Below are positions 1-11,085 of a stretch of 64,000 nucleotides of DNA, one piece after another. Each line of letters opens with the position of its first letter. Position 1 is the first letter of the stretch. Source of the stretch: Paulownia fortunei (taxonomy: Eukaryota; Streptophyta; Magnoliopsida; Lamiales; Paulowniaceae); the NCBI GenBank assembly GCA_019321725.1, contig CM033110.1, positions 20,825,278 to 20,889,277 of the forward strand. The letters are read 5' to 3'. The notes beneath the pieces were generated by a model. It searched no databases. It saw only the letters and a program-made list of their open reading frames with translations, and was not told where the DNA came from. The position numbers were made by a program, and so were the translations under genes.

Positions 1-160
1 TTGGACCTCTTTACACTTATCATCAAGAAAGATTGATGATTCAAGATTTCTATCCACTTTACATAAACTCAAAGAGATATTATAGGCGCATTTTCTCTTA
101 AAACTCAACAGATTATATTGTCTTCTGTGATTGTAATATCGCAGATAAATAAATAACATT
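1..160. other. Left-edge sequence, no gene assigned
   Basis: AT-rich sequence upstream of the LEA_2 remnant. If the remnant came from a normal gene, the rest of its exon would be expected here and to the left of the window. I could not align these bases convincingly to the family, and the frame that enters the remnant carries a stop at 146-148. Confidence 0.4.
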
Positions 161-450
161 TACCAATCAAGAAAGAGTCGGAGGATCTAGCAATTCTGTT
201 GAGGCCTTGAGGGGAAACTACGTTCCACTGTACGGTGGGAGGTGCCAATTTGAGCAGCCAAGATGAGAAACCCATAGTACCCGTGGTACCTCTGCTGTCT
301 GTTCACATTGAATCTCACGGTTCGGGCCAGGCTTATCCATTGGGCGGGATAGTGAAGCCCAAGTTTACAAAAAGCGTCCAATGCTCAATGGTTTTGGACC
401 TAAAGCAAATGAATGTTCGCATTCCCTTGAAGAACTCGTGTTCGTACAAT
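161..450 (+). pseudogene. LEA_2 / NHL-like membrane protein, degenerate C-terminal fragment
   Basis: Three frames must be read in turn to recover one family-like C-terminus. Near 161-184 one frame reads YQSRKSRR. From about 186 a second reads a stretch ending NYVPLYGG. From about 235 a third reads PIVPV, then YPLGGIVKPKFTKSVQCS and PLKNSCSYN. This order (YQSRKSQR-like, then VPLYGS-like, then YVLGKLVKPKF-like, then SCTYD-like end) is what I know from the plant LEA_2 hydroxyproline-rich membrane proteins of the At1g45688/At5g42860 type, of unknown function. The usual stop just after the SCTYD-like end is missing and the frame runs on into poly-A-rich sequence to 585. An in-frame TAA lies at 146-148. 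The two frame changes, the lost stop and the upstream stop argue for a pseudogene. An assembly with indel errors is the alternative. Confidence 0.55.
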
Positions 451-589
451 CTAAAATGTATTCTTAATTTTTTAATTAAAAAAAAAGAAAATTATTCATT
501 AAAAAAAAAAAAGATTTTAATTGAGAAAAACAAGTACTATGTGGATCTATTAGAATCAAAACATGAGGAGGAAAATTGTGGTTAGTAGA

Positions 590-3035
590 CAATCTTGGAA
601 ATGAATAGACTTTTTCTTCATTGGGCCAGGAAGAAATAGCCCAACAGAATTAGGCGGCTATAAGGGCCCGTCAAGAGTAAAACATTTTTCGAAAATTCTG
701 TGCGCAACGTTACCTTTTATGGCATCAATCCCTGATCTCTTAAATAAGAATAGACGTCAAGAAATCTGCTACTTAAGTTCTATATTTTCTTAGTGGAAGA
801 TATTTCACGAGCTTATAAAATACTATATTTTATTTAAAAAATAAACGGTTAATTTATTTAAATAAAATAGATCTAAAAGCTAAACAAGATTTTTACTACA
901 AATTTGTACAACAAGGGAGTCTGTTATATTTTAAAAAGTAAAAGTTAAAATTTTCTTCCTTGATTTAAATACGGTGATCTTCCAAAACTGAATACATAAA
1001 CTGAAGGTGATAATCCTATAAAAATTCCATTATCATGAAATTAAAAAGATATCATCAAGTTGAATGAATAAGAAACAAATTCCCATGTCAATAATTGTAA
1101 TTAATAGCCATGAAGCAATATTCATTCAGGGACTCTGATCTGCAACATGTTATTGTCCCAATTTCATACAGTGGGCAAGTTGCAATGACAGCAATATCCT
1201 AGTGTCATATCTGTATAGGTTTTAGTATTAGTTGGACATTAAATATGCCAAGAATACTGAGATAGAGGGATTTTTTTTTTGAGAAAATGAGAGGAAAAAA
1301 AGAAGGAGAAAGGAGGTAGCAAGTTTTTTGGGAATAAAAATGGAGATTCATTCAGACAATTTCTGATCTACCAATAAGTATCTGCAGGCGCCAACCATAT
1401 TGTTTGAGATATTGTTCCCAACGCCAGTTTTAGTGACAGGTTGAAACCTTCAATGAAACTCATCTCCCATTAATTCAGAATTCAATACCATCAATTGTGT
1501 AGCCTGTGTTGGATCTTTTGGCATTGATATCTCTACAATATTGCTGTCTTACCAAGAGAGCTACTTTAATTATCTCTCCATGTTGATACTTCACATTTAT
1601 CATAACATTCCATCATTTTATAATCACATCGAATGATTAAATCGGTTTTATTAACGATTAGTGGTTCAATCGGCGGTCGGATCAGTCTAATAAAAATTAA
1701 TTATATTTTCTTAATATATTATGTAAAATAATAATATAATAGACTAATTGTTCTGTAATATATTTTAAATGTAAATATAAATGATAAATAAATAATTACC
1801 TAAAAATATATCTACAAAATATAAAATTAAAATAATCGTATAAATATAACAAAATATCAAATTTAATTTAAAAAAATAAAAATAAAAATAAAAAATCGAT
1901 CAAACGAAAATCCAATTTTATACCCTTAATTAGATCGGACCGACATTTGATTCTCAATTTAAACTGTTCGATCAAATTCGATTTTCAAAACAATGTTTAT
2001 ATGTTTATTTTGATATTGTCATCTACTTTGACTAGTAATTAGAGGAGCCGATATAGTCTCTTACAGTTGTGAGAATAAAAAAAAAAAACTACTTTGGTTA
2101 TTGAGTCATATTCTATTGTAATCTGCAGCCCTTTGGATTTCTTCACCTCCTTTTAGGTATTAGGTGAGAGAGCGAGAAAGCGGATGCATAGGCATCGCTG
2201 CTTCCATGCTTTGCCAAAAATAGGAAGTTTATTGCTGCTGATATAATAGGTTTAGGTTTGCAAAGTGGACATGTAGAGGTTGTTTGGCTAATCTTATAAT
2301 CTTAAATCTTCTATATGTTTGACAAAAAGTTAGAAAATAAATTATAAGTTCTAAAAATAAGATATTTAGAGTTCATTATAAAGAATTAAAAAAAAAAAAA
2401 AACCCCAACTTATAACTTTAGCTAACTCTTTTAGTTTCAACATAATGGAGCAGTAAATATTTTGACTTATTCCTATATTGTTGCCCACATACGTTTTCCA
2501 TATTACTTTTTGGGATTGTTATTCATATCCTGGATCTAGTGGCTATTGCAACTTGCAAGTTGCAACATAGATAGATACAGCAGCAGAAGCCCAGAAAATC
2601 AGATAAGCAAGCAGTTGGCAATTATCAGGTCTGTTGGCCTAACACATCCAAGCACCACTGGAATCTCTCATTTTCCAAGAAAAATTATAATAATAATAAG
2701 AAGAAGAAAAAAGATTCAATGAAATTGAATGTTATATTACAATCTTTTACTAAACTAAAGCGTCACTGCACAATCTGCGGCTCAGAATTTGAGTCCCAAT
2801 TGGAAGACTTTATGAAGTCAGATAGCTAACAGCATCCATTGTATGTATCCCTATCTAATCTCTCTATTCTTTTATGTACAAGAAAAAAGCCTATCTTCAC
2901 TGCCTTAATAAAGTAAAAGTGAATTAAAGTAAAAATCTAGCCAAAAAAAAATCAGTGCCTGACAGAAGAAAATCTTCAAAAAATATGATGCTGACTCTTC
3001 TGTTCCTTGTGATCAAAATTGACTAAATATTCTTT
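590..3035. other. Intergenic, mostly featureless
   Basis: AT-rich sequence between the LEA_2 remnant and the kinase tail. The only structure I can support is the dispersed AT-rich repeat at 1632-1995. The last few hundred bases should include the kinase 3' untranslated region, since that gene reads leftwards. Confidence 0.6.
1632..1995 (-). repeat. Dispersed AT-rich repeat, copy 1
   Basis: Read on the minus strand this matches 22806-23222 on the plus strand over several hundred bases. Shared blocks include TTTGATATTTTGTTATAT, TAATTATTTATTTAT and AAATATAATTAATTTTTATT, flanked on both sides by ATCGG/CCGAT-type words (GATCGG, GATTGAACC). It has no coding capacity. It is probably a non-autonomous transposable element, class unknown. 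Confidence 0.6.
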
Positions 3036-3039
3036 TCCG

Positions 3040-3300
3040 TCACCTGATGGTGACCCAATCATCGGAAACAGACCAATTAGGACCTTGTTCACTGACCAGC
3101 CCCAGCAGCCGCTCCGCCGGGGGAATGGACCACGGCCCCTGTCTAGAATTCGGCTTTTCAGAGAACCATAAGCCAGGTTCTGGAAAATATCCAGGCGAGG
3201 GCAAAGATGTAATTGAACATGTAGCCGACGACACCCAATCTGGGAAATCGAATGGGCATCTAGGAGAAGTTGAGGCTGTGTTTTCTTTTCTGTCTTTCAA
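3040..3300 (-). pseudogene. Frame-shifted C-terminal tail of the MAPKKK
   Basis: This is an 86-codon open frame without an ATG start. It lies directly downstream of the kinase stop and overlaps it by a few bases, offset by one base. It begins LKDRKENTAS, continues SPRCPFDFPDWVS, is rich in Ser and Pro, and ends PNWSVSDDWVTIR before a stop. Plant MAPKKK17/18-type kinases usually carry a tail of roughly this size after the kinase domain, with a conserved Trp near the end. I therefore read this as the normal tail of the same gene cut off by a one-base frame change located between about 3297 and 3330. It could be a real truncation or a sequence error. Confidence 0.6.
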
Positions 3301-4124
3301 CGCGGCAACGCTACCATCATCAAAGCGTCATCATAAACAAAGGGATGATTTAGAAGCATCTCAGCCGTCCATCTTTGGCTTGGATCCTTGACAAAGCATT
3401 TTCCAAGAAAATCTTTTCCTTCTTCTGATAGAGTTCCGGGAATCTCAGGCACCTCCTGACCAACTCCTATTCTCATGAGCAGCCCCGCCACGTCGGAACA
3501 ACTCCACACCGGAGATCCGGCGACCATCTCCGACACTACGCACCCGAGTGCCCAAATATCAGCCGCAGTCCCCTGCTCGCCGCCGGCGACCATCTCTGGA
3601 GACATGTACATAGGCGTTCCCCTCAACTCGCACCCGGGGACAGCGTCTTTTCTCCCAGCTCGCTTCGCCAACCCAAAATCTGCAATCCTTAGGCCGCCAT
3701 TGGAGCACAAGAGAATGTTTTGAAGCTTAATATCGCAGTGAACGTACCCAAACTTGTGAATATAGTGAAGCCCTTTGAGTAAAGCCTTAGTGTATTTCCG
3801 GACTTCAGATTCCGGCAACCTCTTATCGTCGGAATTCTTGAGCTTATCAGCCAAAGAACCGCCAGAAGCATACTCCAACAACACGTTATACAACTTCTCG
3901 CCATTCTCGTACGAAAAGCTCTCTCCAAAGCACCGAATGATTTCCGGACAGTCTTTAAGTTCCTCCAAAATAAATTTCTCGTTCACAAGGGAGGAAGAGT
4001 GCGAAAACCCACAAGACTTCACCGCCATCAATGGAGGAAGAGAAGGACTCTGGCTTCTGGGAACAGCTAAATTCACCGTGGCAAAACTCCCATGACCCAA
4101 CTTCTCACCGCGAACCCAATCCAT
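3297..4124 (-). CDS. MAPKKK17/18-type protein kinase (intronless, truncated frame)
   Basis: A 275-residue serine/threonine kinase of the plant MEKK-like subfamily that phosphorylates MAPK kinases; Arabidopsis MAPKKK17/18 act in abscisic-acid signalling. The start MDWVRGEKLGHGSFATV matches the short W-RG-LG-GS-ATV start of this group, which has no N-terminal extension. Visible motifs are the Gly loop (about 9-17), ATP-binding Lys36 in MAVKS, the catalytic loop HCDIKLQN (129-136, Asp131), ADFGLA (148-153), GTPMYMSPE (169-177), and domain end LLNHPFV. There is no intron, as usual for the group. The kinase domain is complete, but the frame stops 15 residues after HPF; the likely tail is in another frame (3040-3300). 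A shortened kinase could still be active. A TATA-like box lies about 145 bases upstream. Confidence 0.9.
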   Translation of the reverse strand: MDWVRGEKLGHGSFATVNLAVPRSQSPSLPPLMAVKSCGFSHSSSLVNEKFILEELKDCPEIIRCFGESFSYENGEKLYNVLLEYASGGSLADKLKNSDDKRLPESEVRKYTKALLKGLHYIHKFGYVHCDIKLQNILLCSNGGLRIADFGLAKRAGRKDAVPGCELRGTPMYMSPEMVAGGEQGTAADIWALGCVVSEMVAGSPVWSCSDVAGLLMRIGVGQEVPEIPGTLSEEGKDFLGKCFVKDPSQRWTAEMLLNHPFVYDDALMMVALPR

Positions 4125-4268
4125 ATCTAGAAAATCAAAAGGGCTTTTCTACTTCTATTTGAAATTTTTTGGACTCGAGTTTCTGCTCTTTTCTTCTGGA
4201 GAAGAAAGAAAGAAAGCAGAGAGAAACAGAGAAGAGAGGTCTACAACTAACCGTGTGAAAATGGGGAT

Positions 4269-4279
4269 TCTATATATAG
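4269..4279 (-). promoter_or_regulatory. Probable TATA box of the MAPKKK gene
   Basis: On the minus strand this reads CCTATATATAG, about 145 bases upstream of the kinase ATG. That would leave a 5' untranslated region of roughly 115 bases, which is GA/AG-rich (TTCTTTCTTTC on the plus strand). The call rests on motif and spacing only. Confidence 0.5.
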
Positions 4280-4861
4280 GAGGATTTCTTGAAGTGGAAC
4301 TGTATGCATTCATTGTATGTATAGGTGACGCAAACGTGTGTGTAAGATTTGGTTGCTAAAAATAAAAAGCACGTGGTTGGAAGGATATTTCGCGGGAATC
4401 TGATATAGAGTACGCCAGTTATGGAAACGTGGTGGATATTGTAGTAAAATCTTTTAATTAAGATCTTTTTTCCATTTAACAAACACACGCCGCTTCGATT
4501 GTGATTTGTTAGGCGTGACTTTTGAGAGTCCAAATCATCTAGTCATTATACTTTTCAACTTTAAGCAAGGGTTATCCTCCTTAATTATGCCACAATTACA
4601 CTAATTTTTAATATACATTTCATTATTTTAATCGAGAATTTCGTTAAATTCATACTTTTGTCAGGGGTGTTCATACAATTCAATGGTTACATCTCGCTTC
4701 CTAGCATATCATGTCCTTTTTCTGACTCCCACTTTGTGTTAGATGATTTCTTGATGTTCTTGGAAGATTAGACTAGGGAAAAGATGTAAACTGGGAAGTC
4801 AGTCTGATTGGCTTCTTGTTATTGGATTGACTTGGGGTATTTGGATTTGACTGGGGAGGAG

Positions 4862-4887
4862 GAGTAGTAGTAGTAGTAGTAGTAGTG
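4862..4887 (+). repeat. (GTA)n microsatellite
   Basis: An uninterrupted run of about eight GTA/TAG units. No gene is nearby. Confidence 0.9.
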
Positions 4888-5407
4888 GAGAAGGGCTTTG
4901 CTTGGTGTGGATTGGCTTGAGATCATTCTATCTTTAGGATGATGATGTGAACCTCGACCACATGCTTCTTGAAGGATAAGAGTCTTTTAACAACATGATT
5001 GATGAGCTAATTACGAACGTCATTAAAAGTGTGAATCATGTCAAAAGAAGACTCAAATAGGGTTTGAAAAGGCGTTGCTGCTCGTAAAGTTTGATTAGAT
5101 TTGTCAACTATTCAAGAAATTGACCATTCTCTCAGTCGTTCATTGGGTACCCAACTTGGTGCATTTGAGACTTGAAAGGGTGGTTTGGGATGTCTGCAAC
5201 TTGCCACTTGAATTGATGCAGCATATGTCAACCCTGCTATTTATTTATATTCCTATATATGAAAAAGAAATTCAAAGCAAGAACCCTATTAGATGTTAGA
5301 TTAAGGGCTACTATGAGAAAGACTTTTTACAAGTTGACTTTTAAGAACTGCTTAAATAAATAGGGATAAAAATTCCCAAGCACTTACCACTTTTTCTTTC
5401 CTCCTCA

Positions 5408-5413
5408 TTTTTT

Positions 5414-5444
<31 letters not shown>
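5408..5444 (+). repeat. T16-G21 homopolymer junction
   Basis: Sixteen T are followed directly by twenty-one G. A G run of this length is rare in AT-rich plant DNA and is prone to length errors in sequencing and assembly. Confidence 0.9.
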
Positions 5445-8400
5445 TTGTTTGTTGATGTTCAAATTTAAGAATCACACCAGCTAAAGAAAATCCGCAAGAA
5501 AAAAAAAAAAGAATCATAATGGGTTCAATTAATTTGGTCAAAATTACTTTTTATTGTTTGGCAATTCCAATTCCAAATCAACCATGTTAATAAAATTTAT
5601 CCAAAAAAAAAAAAACACTGTGAACTTAAAAAAATGTTTTTCTACCTGTCAAATGCTATCTTGGGCTCTCCAATAGATGACATAATAATAGATCTATGGA
5701 CTTCAATGTTATTAGTTATCTAATTTCGTGTAACACGTAATTCCTTAAAAGAGTGATCCATTTGCATCCTACCTATCTCTAACTTTCAATTATTCAAAAT
5801 GGTGATGAACATGACTTCCATTCAATTGAAGTCAAATACTTATACACGCAACTTGCACTTTGATGCCTCCTCACATCCGTATTTAAGAAATATGGTCCAA
5901 ATGACGAGGATATCTTGTATGTCCCATATCTTCAAAAATTATCACAGACACTCTAATTTTATTATTTTTTATTAAATGATTAATAATACATTTTGAAGCG
6001 ACAATATCAGTTCCCTTTATACACAATTTGATAAGTTGTACGTGAGTAGTGTAATTAATTGCAAAGTCCTAAAACTACAAAAAAGGAACAACAAAAGGTA
6101 TTGTGGTCTTAAAATGTGATGTTTGAATAACTTTATAGCTTAACAACCAACATTAAAAAATTAGGAATTAAAATTGCGTATCTAACTCATTCGGTGTGCA
6201 ATTGATCATTAACGAATTTATATCTCAAACCTTCAATTTTGTGCTATCAAGCATAGGATAGAGTCTTGGTAATCAATATTTTTGGTTAGTCAGTCCTAAT
6301 CAAAGAACTGAGGATACATATAAAAAATGTAAGGAGACAAAATCCAGCATCCATGCCAGAAGTGAAGCACCAAGAAGAAAGAACAAGATGGAATTATGTG
6401 AATGGTAAAAAAAGTCTCGTAGTTTTCTTCAAGAAAAAGAAAACAAATAAACCCATTCTGCCAATCTGTAAACAGACTCAATATATTAGAAAACCAAAAT
6501 AAATAAATAAATAAATCTTCTTTTAAAATTTGTTTTCTTACATCCAAAACTCATAAAATACACTACTTATTATCTTTGGAGAATGGAGACGCAAAATCTA
6601 AGGCATGCTTGATGTTCGAATAGCCAAGGACCCACCACATGGGAACTGGGAAACCCAGCCTTGGGGACTCGTTGTTTTTGTAAAATTCAGGACCTGATTA
6701 AATAATCCGATTTTGATTACGATATCCAACCACATGAAACTTGGAACAACTTGTTGTCCCATCTCTTCCACGGTCGGTGATTGATGAAAACAGTGAAGCT
6801 GTGGGCCGAAAACAGGATGCATAAATTTGAGTTGATGCATGGATAAGGAATTCACCATGCTTAAATGTTCATCAATTTGTATCCCATCCCATAATCTTGG
6901 GATAATATAGTCATTATATTAGTATACTTATAGATTGGACAAACTTTTTGTTTCGGTCCTGTAGACATACTTATCTTAATGTAATGAATCCCACACACAC
7001 AAAGGCCCAACTTTGTTAACACATAGTGGGATATGTACATGCATCTTGTTCCTAGATTACCCGTAGATGCTTGATGCATGACACCTAGAACACTAATAAA
7101 TATGGCATATATTCTCAATCAAAGGAAAGTGTTTTTGTCCTGATCAGAAAAAAAAATATATAATATTTTTTCACGATAATGTTATAGAAGACGACCGATA
7201 AATTAATTTTTCAAATAATTTTCATAACTATAATTAATTTTTCAAATAACCCTAAATTCTACCTAACTTTATTCTCGAGTCTTGTTTATTTATTGATTTT
7301 ATGTCTAGGTTATAAGCACTTGCATTTCATGCGCAAAATTTTATAATGGATATATAGATCTAAGCCTTTTAACATTTTTCCGTGAGCAAGAAATGTTCGT
7401 CCAAGAAATAGTGGTTGGTGGGATAGCAAAATTTTTGGTAGGGTCAGTAGAAAGACAGCGAAATCACGTAGTTTTGTGTGTGGGGAGTATCAGCTAGCAT
7501 TCACATGTAGGCACGTTCTTAATATAAAAAGCATAGGATTTAGTATATTTTATGGTGGCCGAGGCCCGCGTTTGAAGGTGTTGGGACCAACACGAGGGGT
7601 GGGTCTATCACTCTATGCCGCCCCACATTTTTCACGATGTCGGGGAATTCTAGTTATAACAAGTTTAAGAATTTCAAGTTGTAATAATAACTACGGGGCA
7701 ACAAAAAGAGTAAAGATGCATATGTGGTTGGATTCAATTACACTCTTATCATGTCTAATCAAGTGAGCCCTTTTCGATCTTTTATATTAATTGACTATTT
7801 AATTTCGTATTCTATTTCTATAGATATACTTTAAATATATTTTTAAGAATATATTTTATATATTGAGCATGTATTTGTAATATAAAATATAATATAAAAT
7901 ATTAAATTAGAACAAATAATTCGAATTAGATTCAAACATTGTATTTGAATAGTAGTTGTATTGATTGTTGAATAATGTGTTCATATTCTAATAATTTATT
8001 TAAAAGTTAATTGCGTAGATGAAAATTTTGGTGTGACAAGTTATAAGTCATGATATCAAAATTCATGTGCCCTATTTAACACTTCTATTAATAAATAAAT
8101 TTTACCTACAGAAAATGTTGTGAAGGTTGTTTGACAAGTGTTTGGTGCAGTAATTCTTTTGAACTAAATATTAATTATCGAATAAGTAATCTTTTTAATT
8201 GTGTATTTAGTCCAAAAATTAATTATCATGTTTCTTACTTGTGTAGACTGTAATTAGTGAAAAAGTTTGGTATAGTATGTATATTTGAAATTAAGAAATA
8301 CTGAAATCAATGTTTTTTTGGAAATTTGTTTCCTAAAGTGTTTGACACAAATCACACAATTCCAAATTTTTTAAATTAATAGTTGCACCAAAACATCAAA

Positions 8401-8729
8401 GCATACTTCTCCATTCACATTACTTTTTTACGGTCAATTTCAATAATATATTATGAGAATCTTAGACAAACAAGACATTACACATTCTTTTCTTCATTTC
8501 ACAATACTTAAAGGGAGTTCTCCAGAATATGTTGGTGGTCATATATTTACCATTTTAAAAGTCCATTTTTTTTAATAATTTATAACCATTAATGAAGTGA
8601 TATTGTTATCAACCATTCGTTAGATACTATTCATTTATTTAGTAGATTTCGAGTGTTTTACTATAGATTGAATGTATATATTGATGATTATAGAATCATA
8701 ACCACTAACTTTTTTGATTAAATAATAAA

Positions 8730-8813
8730 AGATAAACTATATATGTTGTATAGGGCAACGGGGGTGGATTAAGATAAACTATGTATATTGTATAGGGCAA
8801 TGGAGGGGGTTTA
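8730..8813 (+). repeat. Two-copy 42-bp tandem repeat
   Basis: The unit at 8730-8771 is repeated at 8772-8813 with a few changes. Each starts AGATAAACTAT and contains TTGTATAGGGCAA followed by a G run. No gene is attached. Confidence 0.85.
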
Positions 8814-9277
8814 ATCTCGTACCCGTTTTGAACTCATATTATTTAAATCGGATTTTAACAGTATAAATAAGTTTAAGTCGAGTTTTGAATTTTTTATTTT
8901 TAAATTTAATCTGACCCCATCCCCCCTCTCTTATTTATTTTTAAATTTTTTTATTATATATTCATATCTTGTTTTTTAGAAAAATAGATTATTTAAAATA
9001 TTAATAGTATTATTTTTAAAAAATATAATTTAAAAAAAAATTAAATTATAAAATGAGTGCAAAGGATTTACACCGAATTTTAATTTGAGTTGTTCCTGAA
9101 TTTTAAAAAACTCAGCCAATTGAATTTCATGTCCAAATAAAATTGCTGGTCCACCTATTATCATTCGTAATATTTTATTAAATTTATTTAAAAATTACAT
9201 ATAAATTTTCTTAAAAGATGAGAAAGAAAAACAGAAAAAGATGAAAAGAAAAAGTAAAGTTAGTTATGAGCAGTTAA

Positions 9278-9898
9278 TTGAGTCCCCAATTACCAAAGCT
9301 TTACTCACGTGCTGCAAGCCTGCAAACGCAGGCCGCAGCTGCTGTTATGAAAAAGGCTGATCAACCGGTTGCTATTCCTGTTTCCCATAATGTTACGGCC
9401 TACTTGCACACTGTCAGGGTCTCTTTTAATTTTTATAACATAATTTTAGAGTTTGTAGAATATTTAATTTTTATTTTATCAATAATTTTTTTATAAAAAT
9501 TTGGACAAAATAAGATGATATAGTTTATAAACTATTAGTAATAATAATTTTGTAATTTATACACTCAAACTGAAAAAGTTTGTTAAAATCTTCTTACTTT
9601 TTTTTTTTAAATTTTTAAAGAATTTATAATATCTTTAAAATTTTTATGAATCCTTAAAAATTTTATAAAATGATTCGAGGAGCTTATAAATTGCGTCCGC
9701 CACCCTTTTGAATTTAGGTTATTTTCTATGTATATATGCACAATCATCTTTGGGAAATGCAACAGGTCATATGTGGGACCAATTAGAGGAGCAACATGGG
9801 AGTATTTTATGCCTTTATTTAGGAGGTTGAATCTAGACAAAGAATTGGGTTTTCCGTCTTTGCCAGGCTCCAGACAGCTGAAGAGACCGAAATTCTAA
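9278..9898 (+). pseudogene. Unidentified small gene or gene remnant in two coding-like blocks
   Basis: Two stretches read like protein in AT-rich surroundings. Block 1 (9278 to about 9420) reads SPQLPKLYSRAASL, then an Ala-rich segment, then VSHNVTAYLHTVR. Block 2 (from 9766, after a TGCAACAG acceptor-like site, to a stop at 9896-9898) reads SYVGPIRGATWEYFMPLFRR and ends QLKRPKF. A GT follows HTVR, but joining the blocks there leaves the frame off by one base. Block 1 has a stop just upstream and no early ATG. I do not recognise the family. The basic, Ala-rich start could suit an organelle-targeted protein, but that is speculation. Likely a decayed two-exon gene. Alternatively, block 2 could be read alone from the ATG at 9728 as 56 residues. 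Confidence 0.35.
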
Positions 9899-10759
9899 AA
9901 TCATGTTAGAACAAAGACAATTTTTGGTCCAGTTAGGTGTACTCAATTAGAAACTGTGATCTTCCTTTGACCTCAACAAACATATGATTCAACCTTACTC
10001 ATGTACTTAGCTAAACTTTGATAAAATGTCTGGTCCTGATTAGATTTTAAACCTACACACCCAATCTTGTTATTATCATCACTAAATTTTGCTATCAAAA
10101 TTTATTTAGATAAATAAATGGACTCTTGAATCATGTGAACACTTTGGACCTATTAACAAATTATCTGTTTCAATTTAGTATTATATTTTGTATTACATAT
10201 AACATATTATACATAATATATGCACGTAAAACTGTATTTTTTGAAGGAAAAAAATGAAAACAAGTGAAAGTATTTATTTTTGGTCACTGAAATGGAGAGC
10301 CATGGAAAGTGGTACCACGAAGCAAATTAGTAACCTACTCTTTTTATAATTTATTATCCAGTGTCTGCTCAAGAAAATTTAAAAAACAACCAATATTTTT
10401 TTTTAACCTCATTTTCTCCAAACAAAACCGCCTTGACAGACAGAAAATATGCAAAAGGATCTTGACCTTGGAAAATGATATTGATATCTTCTGGGACTGC
10501 CAAAATTAGCCCATGCAGAAAAGCTTAGGTAGAGCTGGGTACGGGGGGCTAAAATGGAAATTCAGGTATCTGGTGCATGCATTAAGCGCACACAGCAGAA
10601 GAATTCAGGCAGGAGCCGGATACGACGTACCAGGGCGAGAACAGCACAGCCGGCGGTCAAAATCAAAAGCCCCATTTTTAAATAGTTTGTTGGACTTGAT
10701 GTGAATCGCAATCACAACATGTGAGCTTAACGGTTCGTGTTGCGCTAAAGCCGTCTGCC

Positions 10760-10839
10760 AATGGGCCCCGTCAAATGCGGTCAGGAGTGGCATACGGGTC
10801 TGTTTCGCGGAATCTGGGTTTGTGATCATGGGGCCCATT
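10760..10839. repeat. 10-bp perfect inverted repeat in a GC-rich island
   Basis: AATGGGCCCC at 10760-10769 and its exact complement GGGGCCCATT at 10830-10839, with 60 bases between. Each arm contains a TGGGCC word, the core of plant site II promoter motifs bound by TCP factors. The surrounding 10510-10860 is clearly richer in GC than its neighbourhood. No gene start is apparent beside it. Confidence 0.6.
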
Positions 10840-11085
10840 CACTTGGCATGGATCTCGAGCAACTATAATTCTCGTGAAATTTTAAACTATATAGGTAACA
10901 ATATAAAGAAAATATTTGTGAAAAAAACTTGACATAGTTATAAATTTAACAATATTCTGAGGTTATAATTAGAGTTAGCTACTAATACAAATTGCGATTA
11001 TACTTATCATCTCGTATCATCTCATATATTTGTCCGCACTCCAATACTCATCCACTAAATATTTGACCAGACACAGTTTATATTA

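Larger units (their letters stand above)
4290..9260. other. Intergenic AT-rich sequence
   Basis: No gene is supported. It holds a (GTA)n microsatellite (4862-4887), a T16-G21 tract (5408-5444), a moderately GC-rich patch at 7380-7700 with a short inverted repeat (GTGTTGG-GA-CCAACAC, 7578-7593), and a 42-base tandem duplication (8730-8813). The short open frames here, such as 6598-6858 and 7476-7766, match no family I recognise. Confidence 0.55.

Noticed and set aside
6598..6858. 86-codon minus-strand frame
   Set aside because: Composition is mildly protein-like but there is no family, start context or splice support.
10513..10704. 63-codon frame in the GC-rich island, and the antisense 10605-10838 frame
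   Set aside because: No domain, no codon pattern and no transcript signals; I kept only the DNA-level inverted repeat.
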